From assembly GCA_049698215.1 (NCBI GenBank), contig JBAVXH010000349.1:1-64000 (forward strand): a DNA stretch of 64,000 bases, given 5' to 3'. Numbering within the stretch: position 1 is the stretch's first letter; each line of letters begins with the position of its first letter. The notes beneath the pieces are model-generated. The model was not told where the DNA came from, ran no database searches, and worked only from the letters and a program-made list of their open reading frames with translations. A program made the translations under genes and the position numbers. Below, piece by piece: positions 35,667 through 45,053 of the stretch. This stretch comes from PALSA-894 sp049698215 (GTDB taxonomy: Bacteria; Pseudomonadota; Alphaproteobacteria; Rhizobiales; Xanthobacteraceae).

Positions 35667-37061
35667 CTACTCGGCGGCATGTGTCATGGTCGCGCGGCGA
35701 ACTCTACGCAGCGCCCGCGTCAGCTCCGTGATCGATTTGTCCTCGCCGGCGAGAACCGCATCCTCAAGCGCGCGCACATCGCGCTCTGCGCCGATTGCGG
35801 AGAGGTTGGCGCGGAATTTCTGCAAGACGGCTTCGCGCGACGGGGGACGCCGGACTCCGCCGAAAACATCCTCGACGTAGACCTGGCGCGTGTCGCCGTC
35901 AGCGAATGTGACATGGATGCGCGCTTCGAATCGGTTCGGGAAATCCGCGCCGACCATCTCACGGGCACTGATGCGTTTGGCTTGGGCGACGATCTCCGTG
36001 CTGGGCGCATTCGTGAAGGTCGCGGGCGTCACGCTGCCTTCAACCAGACGGGCCGCAAGCGCGATCGGCAAGCTGTAGCGCGCCTCATGACCACTCTGCG
36101 GCGTGAGCTTGTGCTCCCACGGGTCTGAAATCAGCACCGTGGCGCCCGGGGGCACCTCGCACACGATCGTCTGGATGGGTCGATTTGGATTCTCCGAGAC
36201 AGCGATCTCCAGTGCTTCGATGAAGGGATGGATGTAGTGGCAGCAGGGATAGAACTTGAATGCGGCCTGCGGCAGATGCCACACGCCGCCCAGCGTCTCG
36301 ATGGAGGCTGCGAAGCGACCCGCAGCATCGTCATCTGCCGCGAAACGCCGGAACAATCCGAACTTGCCCTCGAAGGCGGTAGCCGGCCCGGTGAGGCCCG
36401 CCTCCGCGAGCGTCGCGGCTGTCACACCACCATGCGCCGCCCAACCGGCATGCAACGACTTCACCGTGCTGCCATTGGTCAGGAATTCGAACACGCCGGA
36501 TGACTGGCTGAGCGCGACACCGATCGCGTGGGTTGTCTTTACCTCATCGAGGCCGAACAGATCCGCCGCGACGATCGCCGCCGCCAGCGTTCCGCCGACC
36601 GATGTGATCTGGAAGCCCTGCGCCTGGAATTTTCCGGGCGCCGCGAGGCCGGCCCGGATCAGAACTTCCCAGCCCTTGAGGTAGGCGAGCAGGAACGCAT
36701 CGTTGCTCGCGCCGGTGCTTTCCGCCGCGGCGAGCGCGGCTGCGGCGAGGACCGAGCTGCCGTGAACGATCGATGCCGTGTGCGTGTCGTCGTATTCCAG
36801 GCCATGGATCATGCCGCCATTGGCGAGCGCCGCAGCGGCAGCCGTGAACCCCTCGTCCGACCCGAAGACGGTCGCCGGACCATTGCCGCTCAACGCAGGC
36901 GCAGCTTTCAGGTACGGCGCTCCTGCGCCGGTCGCCGCAGCCGCGAAGCCGACACCGATCGCATCGAGGAAATGCAGCCTGGCGGCATCGCGCACGTCCA
37001 GCGGGATCGCGACCGGTTGCAGCGATCGCAGCCTGGCGATCAGCTGTTGCGACAGCGTCAT
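35667..37061 (-). CDS. MmgE/PrpD family protein (first copy)
   Basis: This 464-residue protein shows the family pattern, including GLEYDDTHTASIVHGSSVLA near residue 90, SLHAGWAAHGGVTAA and FKFYPCCHYIHPFIEAL. Relatives include 2-methylcitrate dehydratase and enzymes that decarboxylate or epimerise polycarboxylic acids. The start shares ATGA with the FAD dehydrogenase gene. A second, distinct family member is encoded at 38.4-39.9 kb in the same operon, so two related steps on acidic intermediates are likely. Confidence 0.85.
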   Translation of the reverse strand: MTLSQQLIARLRSLQPVAIPLDVRDAARLHFLDAIGVGFAAAATGAGAPYLKAAPALSGNGPATVFGSDEGFTAAAAALANGGMIHGLEYDDTHTASIVHGSSVLAAAALAAAESTGASNDAFLLAYLKGWEVLIRAGLAAPGKFQAQGFQITSVGGTLAAAIVAADLFGLDEVKTTHAIGVALSQSSGVFEFLTNGSTVKSLHAGWAAHGGVTAATLAEAGLTGPATAFEGKFGLFRRFAADDDAAGRFAASIETLGGVWHLPQAAFKFYPCCHYIHPFIEALEIAVSENPNRPIQTIVCEVPPGATVLISDPWEHKLTPQSGHEARYSLPIALAARLVEGSVTPATFTNAPSTEIVAQAKRISAREMVGADFPNRFEARIHVTFADGDTRQVYVEDVFGGVRRPPSREAVLQKFRANLSAIGAERDVRALEDAVLAGEDKSITELTRALRRVRRATMTHAAE

Positions 37062-38434
37062 ACGGTCTCCTGCGTGATTTCCCGCGCCGCGGAGAGCGCG
37101 GCCAGGCGGCCGAGGCCGATCGCACTCAAGAGACCGTTACCCGATGCGTAACCGCCTGCGCCGCTCCGGCCGGACAGGCCCGCCGCCGCACCACCGCCGG
37201 CGAACAGGTTCGCGATCGGCTTTCCGTTCGCGCGCAATACACGGCCCTCGATATCCACCATCAAGCCGCCTTGCGTGTGAAACAGGCCCGGCACGACGCG
37301 ACAGATGTAGAAGGGCGCGGCAAGCGGCGCGAGCGCAAAGTCGCGGCGGCCGAATGCATCCGGCTTCTCGCCACGCGCGGCCTTGTTGTAGTCGTCGAGG
37401 CTGGCCGCAACCGCAACGGCGTCGAGACGATGAAGCGCCGCGAGAGCGTCGGCGGTGTCCGCTTTCTTCACGCCGCCGTAGTTTGCGAGTTCGACGAACT
37501 CTTCTTCGGCCGCGGTCACGTCGAAGATGCGCTGATCAAAGATCGCGAAGCATGGTCCGCGCTGGGCCATGACGTTCGGCGTGTAGCCGGAATATCCGGC
37601 ACTTTCGTCCCCGAAGCGCTTTCCCGCGGCGTTCACAATGATGCCGCCCTTCTCGATCGTGGTCCACGAGAGGAGGCTGCCGTGCGGATCGGACACCGCG
37701 GCATAGCCCTGATAGGCCCCGATGTTGCCGAGCGCGGCGCCGAGCTCCTCGCCCCAGAGCACGGCCTCGCCGGTGCTGCCGCGCGCGCCGAAGTACTGCG
37801 CATCGCTTACTTCGGGGCAGAAGCGCGCAACGAGATCGCGGTTTCCGGCAAATCCGTTCACGGCGAGGATGACCTTGCGCGCCGTGATCCGATGGCGCTC
37901 GCCGTCGCTGGTCTCGATGTCGGTACCGATCACCGCGCCATTCGCATCGGTGACCAGCGCACGCGCCCCATTGCCGACCGCCAGTGGAATGCCACGCTTG
38001 TCCGCCGCAGCGAGAAGGTCGTCCACGAGATCCTGCCCGCGGCGTGATGCCGGAGCATGCAGTCGCGGCACCGAGTGGCCGACATGCTTGTAGGCAGTCA
38101 CCAGTGTCATGCGGGCGCCCACGGAGTCGACCAGCCACTCGACCGTCTCGGCCGATGTTTCGACAAGGCGGCGCAACAGATCGGGGCAGTCGGTCGGCCC
38201 GCCCTTGCGGATCAGGTCTTCGACAAACCGCTGGGTCGAGTCCTCGATCCCTGCCTCGCGCTGGAAGCGCGTACCGGCGGCCGGCACCGAACCGGTCGAC
38301 AGCGCCGAATTGCCGCCGGGACGGTCGAGCTTCTCGATGATCGCCACATCCACGCTGGCATCGTGCGCAGTGATCGCGGCCGCGAGCCCGCAGGCTCCCG
38401 CACCGACCACCAGCACGCCGACATCTGCCGCCAT
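37058..38434 (-). CDS. FAD-dependent dehydrogenase of the fumarate-reductase/ketosteroid-dehydrogenase type
   Basis: The 458-residue flavoprotein starts at the ATG at 38434, preceded by GAGAGG. GAGACG is at residues 11-16. EKLDRPGGNSALSTGSVPAAG is the characteristic second FAD-contact block of flavocytochrome c, urocanate reductase and 3-ketosteroid dehydrogenase relatives. The C-terminal block LFAGGGAAAGLSGRSGAGGYASGNGLL closes the FAD site. It probably introduces or removes a carbon-carbon double bond next to a carbonyl or carboxylate. It lies between the two MmgE/PrpD genes, with an 8-base gap on one side and an ATGA overlap on the other. Confidence 0.85.
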   Translation of the reverse strand: MAADVGVLVVGAGACGLAAAITAHDASVDVAIIEKLDRPGGNSALSTGSVPAAGTRFQREAGIEDSTQRFVEDLIRKGGPTDCPDLLRRLVETSAETVEWLVDSVGARMTLVTAYKHVGHSVPRLHAPASRRGQDLVDDLLAAADKRGIPLAVGNGARALVTDANGAVIGTDIETSDGERHRITARKVILAVNGFAGNRDLVARFCPEVSDAQYFGARGSTGEAVLWGEELGAALGNIGAYQGYAAVSDPHGSLLSWTTIEKGGIIVNAAGKRFGDESAGYSGYTPNVMAQRGPCFAIFDQRIFDVTAAEEEFVELANYGGVKKADTADALAALHRLDAVAVAASLDDYNKAARGEKPDAFGRRDFALAPLAAPFYICRVVPGLFHTQGGLMVDIEGRVLRANGKPIANLFAGGGAAAGLSGRSGAGGYASGNGLLSAIGLGRLAALSAAREITQETV

Positions 38435-38442
38435 CGATCCTC

Positions 38443-39852
38443 TCAACCCTTCGTCATTCGGGCGACGAGGTCGCGCCAGCGTGTTGCCGCCAAGCCTTGC
38501 GGATCGGAGATCAGTTGGCGCAGAACACCCGACATGGCCGGGAACGCTGCGCGCGTCAGCTCATCGATCTTGTGCAGCAGCTCATCGGTCGAGAACGGCT
38601 GATCGGCCCCGCCGCGCGCGTTCTCAACCGCCGTGGTCCATTGCTCACCGTCCGAAAGGCGCCAGGTTACGCGGCCCGGACGGTCCTTCGGCCACGGCTC
38701 GATCGGCTCGTAAGGCGCGAGCCGCACTGCCTCGCGCAGTCGCGCAATCGCGGGATCATCGAGCGTGTCGCGGGCGAATGACGTCTGCCCGCCGGTGCCG
38801 CGTGCCGCCACCGCGGCCATCGCGTGCGGCATCGAGAATTTCGCTGAAAGAACTGTCGGCGGCTCGGCTTCTGTCAACGTCAGGCCGCGCGGATGCGTCT
38901 CGACCGTGATCTCGGCGATCTCGTTCGGCGAGCGGCCGGCGGCGAGCAGCCTCTCGCGCAATACCAAACTCGCCTCGACGGCAGAGTGGGCATACTGACA
39001 GCACGCAAACAGCTTGTGATAGCCATTCGCGATCGCCCAGCATTGGCCGAGCTGCTCTGTCAGCTTTGCGGGCTCGGCCTGCGTGCCGAAGCAGCCGACG
39101 AATACGTCATAGGTGCTCTCCACGATCCCGCCGAGGCCGAGCGGCGCCAAGTCTGCGGCGCGCAGGCCGGACCACGCCGAGATTCCGGTCCACAGATTGC
39201 GCACCAGCGCGCCATCGAGGGCGTGATTGTAGGGGCCGGCGAACACCATGCTGGCGCCGGCCGAAATAGTCGCTAGCAGCGCGTCAGCATCATAGCCGCG
39301 CAGAAGTCCGATACCCGCGGCGGCACCCAGCGTGCCGAACGCTGCGTGCGGATGAACCGTCAATGTGGGAAACGGAAACGCCTGCGCACACCGCCCGACG
39401 ATTTCGTAAGCCAGCACCAGCGCGCGCAACATCTGCAACGTATCGGCACCCGTCGCTTCAGCCTCGGCGAGAAGCGCCGGAAGGATGTAGGCGCCGGCAT
39501 GCGCGGGGGCGAGGCGATATCCCTCGTCGAGCTCGCACCATGTCGCGGCAGTCCCGTTTGCTGCTGCGGCGGAATAACGGTCGACGCGGGCTGCTACGCG
39601 GTTGAAAACGGTTGCTTCTGTCGCCGCTGAGCCCTCGGTGAGTTTCTTTTGCGCGGCCTGCACCTCCGGTTCGGATTCGGCCGCGACTGTCGCAGCGAGA
39701 TTGTCGGAGAGAACAAGCGCGGCGCGCCGCAAGATTGCGTCAGGAATTTCAGTCGCCTTCACCGTGGCGGCCCACGCGATGAGCGTGCGCGTTGCAGCCG
39801 CCGCGTCGGCACGGGCAGACGGCTGCACGCCGCCATGCGAACTCAAAACCAT
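38443..39852 (-). CDS. MmgE/PrpD family protein (second copy)
   Basis: The 469-residue protein starts at the ATG at 39852 inside the last codons of livF. Family features include CELDEGYRLAPAHAGAYILPALL, HPHAAFGTLGAAAGIG and NGYHKLFACCQYAHSAVEA. It is clearly different from the neighbouring copy, so this is not a recent duplication. Position directly after the five transport genes suggests that it acts early on the imported compound. Confidence 0.83.
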   Translation of the reverse strand: MVLSSHGGVQPSARADAAAATRTLIAWAATVKATEIPDAILRRAALVLSDNLAATVAAESEPEVQAAQKKLTEGSAATEATVFNRVAARVDRYSAAAANGTAATWCELDEGYRLAPAHAGAYILPALLAEAEATGADTLQMLRALVLAYEIVGRCAQAFPFPTLTVHPHAAFGTLGAAAGIGLLRGYDADALLATISAGASMVFAGPYNHALDGALVRNLWTGISAWSGLRAADLAPLGLGGIVESTYDVFVGCFGTQAEPAKLTEQLGQCWAIANGYHKLFACCQYAHSAVEASLVLRERLLAAGRSPNEIAEITVETHPRGLTLTEAEPPTVLSAKFSMPHAMAAVAARGTGGQTSFARDTLDDPAIARLREAVRLAPYEPIEPWPKDRPGRVTWRLSDGEQWTTAVENARGGADQPFSTDELLHKIDELTRAAFPAMSGVLRQLISDPQGLAATRWRDLVARMTKG

Positions 39853-40526
39853 TTCCACAGATCCGTGTTGCCGCTCAGCTCCGCGGCCGAGCCCTGAAAC
39901 ACGACCTGGCCCGACCGCAGGATCAGGGTCTGGTCGACCACCTTCAGCGTCGCGGGAACATTCTGCTCGACCATAACCAGCCCCACGCCCATGCGCTCGT
40001 TGATGTCCGCGAGCCGCCGCATCACGTTGCGCACGATCACGGGCGCAAGTCCGGTCGAAGGCTCGTCCAGCAGAAGCCATTTCGGCTTGGTCATCAGCGC
40101 CATCCCAAGCGCCAGCATCTGCTGCTCGCCGCCGCTCATCGAGCCCGCGCGTTGCAGGCGGCGCTCGGCGAGCACCGGAAACAGCTCATAGACCTGCGTG
40201 ACGAATCCAGGATCGAAGAGAAGCCCGGCGATGCGCAAATTCTGCTCGACCGACAGATTGGGGAAGACGTTGTGGCCCTGCGGCACCAGCGAAATGCCGT
40301 GGCGGACGTTCTCCGAAACTGTCGCGGCGGCGGTGTCGATCCCGTCGACATCGACCTTCCCGCCGCTCGGACGGACGGCGCCAACGATACAACGCAGCAG
40401 CGTCGTCTTGCCGGCTCCGTTGTGCCCGAAAATGCCAAGCCGCGCGCCGTCGGCAAGCGCGAGCGAGACGTCATTGAGCACCGTCAGCGGCCCATATCCT
40501 GCAGTCAGGTTCTGAACCTGCAGCAT
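39843..40526 (-). CDS. livF: Branched-chain-type ABC transporter ATPase LivF
   Basis: The 227-residue ATPase has Walker A GHNGAGKTT at 34-42, the signature MSGGEQQMLALGMAL and Walker B LLLDEPSTGLAP. Length and the short C-terminus are typical of LivF. It is 2 bases after livG. The second glycine of Walker A region reads GHNG, where most LivF have GRNG or GPNG; this is within family variation. It works with LivG on the LivH-LivM channel. Confidence 0.92.
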   Translation of the reverse strand: MLQVQNLTAGYGPLTVLNDVSLALADGARLGIFGHNGAGKTTLLRCIVGAVRPSGGKVDVDGIDTAAATVSENVRHGISLVPQGHNVFPNLSVEQNLRIAGLLFDPGFVTQVYELFPVLAERRLQRAGSMSGGEQQMLALGMALMTKPKWLLLDEPSTGLAPVIVRNVMRRLADINERMGVGLVMVEQNVPATLKVVDQTLILRSGQVVFQGSAAELSGNTDLWKWF

Positions 40527-40528
40527 CG

Positions 40529-41287
40529 TCAGTGCCCAAAATAGAGTTCAGTCAGTTGCGGATCGCGGATCAGCTCGGCAACCTGCCCGCGCGCCATGAT
40601 CGCCCCGGCGAACATAAAGACACCCTCATCGCAAAGATCGCGAACGAAGGAGATGTTGTGCTCGACGACGCAGACCGCGACGCCACTTTCGGCGACGTTG
40701 CGCACGACACGCTGCATGGCTTGATAGGCCTGTCCCTCGACGCCGGCCATCGGCTCATCGAGCAGCAGGCATTTGGCATCACCCATCAGCGCGCGCGCAA
40801 CGCCAATCAGCTTCTGCTGGCCATAAGGCAGGTCGGACACGAGACTGCCCGCAACCTTGGACAGCCCGATCCTGGCCAGGACATCCCTTGCCTTTTCGCG
40901 GGCGGCTCCATCATGGGCTTTCAGCCGAGCGCGGCCGAAGAGAACGTTGAACAGGCTTTCTCCTGGATACCCGGAAGTCCCGATGAGCAGGTTGTCGATC
41001 ACCGGCAGCGAAGGAAACAGCCGCACGTGCTGCCATGTCCGGCCGAGACCACTACGCACGCGCTGATGGAACTTCAACCCATCAAGCTTGGCGCCGTTCA
41101 GCGACACCGTCCCGGCATCCGGCTTCACGACACCGCAAACCAGATTGAACAGCGACGTCTTGCCGGCGCCGTTCGGACCGATCAGCCCGACAATGCGGCC
41201 GGCCTGGAGGGAGAGATCGACGCTGTCAGCGACGACGATTCCGTCGAAGCTCTTGCTCATGTTCCTGATTTCGAGAACGCCTGCCAT
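40529..41287 (-). CDS. livG: Branched-chain-type ABC transporter ATPase LivG
   Basis: The product is 252 residues from the ATG at 41287, which overlaps the livM stop by one base (TAATG). Walker A GPNGAGKT is at 37-44, the signature LPYGQQKLIGVARAL replaces the usual LSGGQ as in most LivG, and Walker B is CLLLDEPMAGVE. It is the partner ATPase of LivF for this importer. The operon content points to an organic-acid or amide substrate and not simply to branched-chain amino acids. Confidence 0.92.
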   Translation of the reverse strand: MAGVLEIRNMSKSFDGIVVADSVDLSLQAGRIVGLIGPNGAGKTSLFNLVCGVVKPDAGTVSLNGAKLDGLKFHQRVRSGLGRTWQHVRLFPSLPVIDNLLIGTSGYPGESLFNVLFGRARLKAHDGAAREKARDVLARIGLSKVAGSLVSDLPYGQQKLIGVARALMGDAKCLLLDEPMAGVEGQAYQAMQRVVRNVAESGVAVCVVEHNISFVRDLCDEGVFMFAGAIMARGQVAELIRDPQLTELYFGH

Positions 41288-42177
41288 TAGCGCAGCTCCG
41301 CCGGCTTGGCAGATGGTGCACGCCAGATATCGTTCGCCGGGACCAGGCCTTGGGGCCGGAAGAACATGAACACGAGCACAAGCCCGGTGAACAGGAGCCC
41401 TTGAATGGGCCCAAGAATGCTCGGCGGCAGAGCCAGGAAACTGATCGCCTGCGGCAAGGCCTGCAGTAACAAGGCGCCGATGACCGGCCCCCAGGTCGTG
41501 CGCATACCCCCGACCACCACCATGGTGAGGATGGCGGACGATTGCAGGATTTCGAACTGTTCTGGTGTGATGTAGCGGAAATAGTGCGCGTAAAGCCCGC
41601 CGGCCAACCCGGCGATGCCGGAACCCAGTGCGAAGATCGCGATCTTCATCCACATCGCGTCGCGTCCCATCGAGGAGAACGCAAGCTCATCGTCGCGCAT
41701 CGCGCTCATCGCGCGGCCGTAATCGCTGCGGCTGATCCACCACACCAGCAGAATCGCCGTCGCCATAACGGCGAGCACCAGAAGAACGTAACTCTCCCGC
41801 CCGAACTCACGGATCAGGAACGGCGGGATGTTGGTGAAGCCCCCCGGTCCACCGGTGAAGCGGACGTTCTTGATAACCTCCAGCAGCCCGAGCTGAAAGC
41901 CAATACTGGCGATCAGCAGGTAATCGCCGGAGACACGAAGCGACGGCAGAGCGAGTGCGATCGAGGCAACGACCGCGACGAAAAATCCCGCCAGCATCGC
42001 CAGCAGCACCGGCACCTGGAAGTCGCGCGACAGTATGGCTGACGTGTAGGCGCCGAGCGCAAAGAAGACCGGATGGGCGATCGAGACGAGGCCGCCGTAT
42101 CCGATGATCAGGTTGAAGCTTGTCGCCAGGATGACGTAAAGGCCGACGAGGATGATGACGCTATAGAGATACTCCAT
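41287..42177 (-). CDS. livM: Branched-chain-type ABC permease LivM
   Basis: The 296-residue membrane protein starts at the ATG at 42177 (MEYLYSVIILVGLYVILATS). About eight to ten helices follow, with the family block GGPGGFTNIPPF and the conserved coupling loop DELAFSSMGRDAMWMKIAIFALGSG. It forms the channel with LivH, whose gene ends 5 bases upstream of its start. The overlap with livG is a single base. Confidence 0.9.
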   Translation of the reverse strand: MEYLYSVIILVGLYVILATSFNLIIGYGGLVSIAHPVFFALGAYTSAILSRDFQVPVLLAMLAGFFVAVVASIALALPSLRVSGDYLLIASIGFQLGLLEVIKNVRFTGGPGGFTNIPPFLIREFGRESYVLLVLAVMATAILLVWWISRSDYGRAMSAMRDDELAFSSMGRDAMWMKIAIFALGSGIAGLAGGLYAHYFRYITPEQFEILQSSAILTMVVVGGMRTTWGPVIGALLLQALPQAISFLALPPSILGPIQGLLFTGLVLVFMFFRPQGLVPANDIWRAPSAKPAELR

Positions 42178-42182
42178 GGCCC

Positions 42183-43124
42183 CTACGCCTGACTTGCGGC
42201 AGGCGGAGTGGGAGGCAGCGCGCGCGTCGCGGAAGCGAATTTGCTTCGCCGCTTCGGCAGGCGAAGACCATTCGGAAAGAAGACAATCGCGAAGAACAGG
42301 AAGACGTAGAGCAGGAAGCCCTGCCACTCGGACGGGATGACCAGAATGCTGGCGTTCTGAATGATGCCGAGAATGACCGCCGCGATCGCAGCTCCCGCGA
42401 CGTTGCCGATGCCGCCCATAATGGTCGCCGCGACGGCGAACAGCATGAGGTTGACGCCGGTCTGCGGAAGAACCTGTGCGCGCGTGCCGTAAAGAAACAT
42501 GCCGAGCCCGGCGAGCGCGCCGGAGATCAGCATCGTCACGAGAAAGATCTGGCGCTTGTTGATGCCGTAGAGCGCGGCGAGATCCGGATTGTCCGCCACC
42601 CCGACCATGAACTGCCCGGTGCGGGTGAAGCGCATGAAGGCGAAGAATGCCGCAAGCGCCGCAACCGTGGAGCCCATCGCTGGCAAATCCCAACTACTCA
42701 CCGCGATATCGCCGACGAGCGTGACCGGCCAGAAGATCATAGGGAAGATCGTCTGCGGCCAGGTGCCGAAGATGAGCGCCGCCACATAGGCGGTGAATTC
42801 CGACACCATGAAGGTGAAGACGAAGACGAACATCACCGACACGCCGCGCGCCCGGAGCGCCTCAAAGCCGATGCGCTCCAGCGCATAGGACGTGACCAGC
42901 GTCACGGCCATCATCACCACGAACGCCGCCCAAGCGGGCCATTCGAGCCCCTGCACCACGACGAACGCGGTGTAGAAGGCGATCGTCATGACGGCCGCCT
43001 GGGCGAAGTTGAACAGCCGCGTCACCTTGAGCACCAGGGCGAAGGCGACCGCGAACAGCACGTAGTAGGTGGAGGTCGCAAGCGACGTCCAAAGGATCTG
43101 CAGGATGATTGTGATGTCCTGCAT
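42183..43124 (-). CDS. livH: Branched-chain-type ABC permease LivH
   Basis: The 313-residue membrane protein opens with MQDITIILQILWTSLATSTYY and has the family helices LFNFAQAAVMTIAFY and the coupling segment VADNPDLAALYGINKRQIF. A short basic C-terminal tail extends beyond the last helix. It pairs with LivM. The gap to the binding-protein gene is 39 bases. Confidence 0.9.
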   Translation of the reverse strand: MQDITIILQILWTSLATSTYYVLFAVAFALVLKVTRLFNFAQAAVMTIAFYTAFVVVQGLEWPAWAAFVVMMAVTLVTSYALERIGFEALRARGVSVMFVFVFTFMVSEFTAYVAALIFGTWPQTIFPMIFWPVTLVGDIAVSSWDLPAMGSTVAALAAFFAFMRFTRTGQFMVGVADNPDLAALYGINKRQIFLVTMLISGALAGLGMFLYGTRAQVLPQTGVNLMLFAVAATIMGGIGNVAGAAIAAVILGIIQNASILVIPSEWQGFLLYVFLFFAIVFFPNGLRLPKRRSKFASATRALPPTPPAASQA

Positions 43125-43163
43125 GGTCGGTTGCGACCCTCCTACCTGCAGACCTGCCGAACG

Positions 43164-44321
43164 CTATTCGCCGACGACCGCCTTGCGGACCCATTTCCCG
43201 CCTTTGACTTCCATCAGGTACACCGGTTTTGTCGCCGTGTGGTCTGCACTGATCGTGGTCTTGCCCGTCAGCGGCGTGTCAACGCTCTTCATCGCCAGCA
43301 TTTCCTTGCGGAAATTCTCGCCGGTGATCGGAAGCTTCTTGTCGTCGAGCGACTTCAGCACAGCCGCGACCAGATACGGCGCGTCGTACAGATACTGCGT
43401 GTAGGGAAGACCATTCGGCTCGCGGCCGACCTCCTTGGTCCAGCGCGCCACGTAGTTCTTCACCGCCTCCGAATCATCGACCCCGGGCGCAAGCGACGTC
43501 GCGATCACGCCCTCGGCCGCCGCGCCGAGCTGCTGAACGAGCTTCGGATTGTACGCCACCGAATAGGAGCTGATCGGCTGCGCAAGGCCAAGCTGCCGCA
43601 TCTGCGCGATCACCTGCGGCGTGTCGGATACAAGGCCTTGCAGATGGATCATGTCCGGATTGGCGGAGCGCACCTTGAGCAGCGCCCCGGTAAAATCGGT
43701 CGCCTTCGGATCGTAGGCTTCGTAAGCGACGACCTGGCCGCCCGCAGCGGTGAAAGCCTTCTTGTAGACCTCCGCCGCCACGACGCCGGTCTCGTTGTTG
43801 ATGTAGACAACGGCGGCCTTCTTCTTGCCCATGTTCGCCACGGCGTATTTGGCGACCGCCGTAATATCGACGTCCGCGAGCGGAAACGTCGTGTACACAT
43901 AGTCTCCAAGCTTTGCGACATCGGGTGAGTTGGCACCGATACTGAGCTCGACGACCTTGTTATCGTTCGCGATCGGAGCGACCGCCTTCACGACCCCGCT
44001 CCATGCCGTCACGAAGACTGGGACTTTTTCGACGCTCACGAGGCGGTTCACCATCTGAATGCCGATCTGTGGATCGGCCTGTGTATCGAGCACGATCATC
44101 TCGAGCTTCTTGCCGTTGATGCCGCCGGCCTTGTTGATCTCCGCGACGGCCCATTCGGCGGCTTTGACCTGATCCTGGCCGTAGAGCGCCTGCGAACCCG
44201 TCAACGGCATTGCAAGGCCGAAACGAAAACTATTTTGGGCAGATGCGGGAGCCGCGAACGAAACGGCCAATATCGCGGCCGCGCCAAGTTTCAGACCCAC
44301 GCGACGATCGAACCCACTCAT
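43164..44321 (-). CDS. livK: Branched-chain-type ABC substrate-binding protein, LivK-like
   Basis: The 385-residue protein begins at the ATG at 44321, seven bases after GGGGAG. The signal peptide ends at APASAQ. Mature sequence NSFRFGLAMPLTGSQALYGQDQ is the typical first strand of Peripla_BP_6 proteins. It captures the substrate for LivHMGF. No branched-chain amino-acid signature residues can be judged from sequence alone. The catabolic genes around it suggest an acidic or amide compound. Confidence 0.9.
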   Translation of the reverse strand: MSGFDRRVGLKLGAAAILAVSFAAPASAQNSFRFGLAMPLTGSQALYGQDQVKAAEWAVAEINKAGGINGKKLEMIVLDTQADPQIGIQMVNRLVSVEKVPVFVTAWSGVVKAVAPIANDNKVVELSIGANSPDVAKLGDYVYTTFPLADVDITAVAKYAVANMGKKKAAVVYINNETGVVAAEVYKKAFTAAGGQVVAYEAYDPKATDFTGALLKVRSANPDMIHLQGLVSDTPQVIAQMRQLGLAQPISSYSVAYNPKLVQQLGAAAEGVIATSLAPGVDDSEAVKNYVARWTKEVGREPNGLPYTQYLYDAPYLVAAVLKSLDDKKLPITGENFRKEMLAMKSVDTPLTGKTTISADHTATKPVYLMEVKGGKWVRKAVVGE

Positions 44322-44349
44322 AGCTAGCTCCCCTGTTGTCTGGTGAATG

Positions 44350-45039
44350 TTATGCAGCCGCACGATCGATCGCCTTGAGCGCCATGAGCGCCTCCTCGGT
44401 GCTCATGACGTCGGCATATTTCTCTGACATGTCGAACAAATTGACCGCATGCGACACCGCGCTGCGGTCATAGACCGCGTCGTGCGGCACGAGCGCACGG
44501 AAATTGTAGGCAAAGCCATCGACAACGGACCCCCGCACGCAGCCGCTGGTCGTGCAGCCGGTCACCACCAGCGTGTCGACGGCGCGCTCGATCAGATAAC
44601 TCGCGAGCGGTGTGCCGAAGAACGCGCTTGGATGCTTCTTCGGAAGCAAAACGTCATTCGGCTCCGGGGCAATCTCGGAAACGAAGTCGTAGCCGCGCTT
44701 CGCAACTGTCATCAGCGCGGGCACCTTGTCGGCGAGCCGGCCTTTGTCAAACGTCTCCTTCTGCGAGACGTAAGGATAGATCACCGGCCAGCCCTTCGAA
44801 CGGAACAGCGCGAGCAGCCGCGCGATCTGATGTACAGCGTCCCATCCCACCTGACCACAAGCGGTCGGAAACTCCTTGATCGCCTCCATGAACGGCTTCG
44901 GCGTCGTGCCGACGGTGCGATACTGCACATCGATGATCAGCAGACAGGGACGCTTGCCGAGACCGGAACTGCGGCCGAAGCCGGCGGCGCGATAGGCCTC
45001 CTGCTCGTGCTGCGGAATGATGGCGTCCCACGGCTTCAT
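44350..45039 (-). CDS. Isochorismatase-family cysteine hydrolase
   Basis: The 229-residue protein has the Asp-Lys-Cys triad of the family: D37 (LLIIDVQ), K134 or K135 (LPKKHPSAF) and C167 (TSGCVRGS). N-carbamoylsarcosine amidase, maleamate amidase and similar amide hydrolases share this layout. The ATG at 45039 is preferred to a TTG at 45057 that would overlap the previous stop. With the hydantoinase-like gene in the same operon it suggests two sequential C-N cleavages: ring opening, then amide or carbamoyl removal. Confidence 0.85.
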   Translation of the reverse strand: MKPWDAIIPQHEQEAYRAAGFGRSSGLGKRPCLLIIDVQYRTVGTTPKPFMEAIKEFPTACGQVGWDAVHQIARLLALFRSKGWPVIYPYVSQKETFDKGRLADKVPALMTVAKRGYDFVSEIAPEPNDVLLPKKHPSAFFGTPLASYLIERAVDTLVVTGCTTSGCVRGSVVDGFAYNFRALVPHDAVYDRSAVSHAVNLFDMSEKYADVMSTEEALMALKAIDRAAA

Positions 45040-45053
45040 CAGGTAGCCCTTCG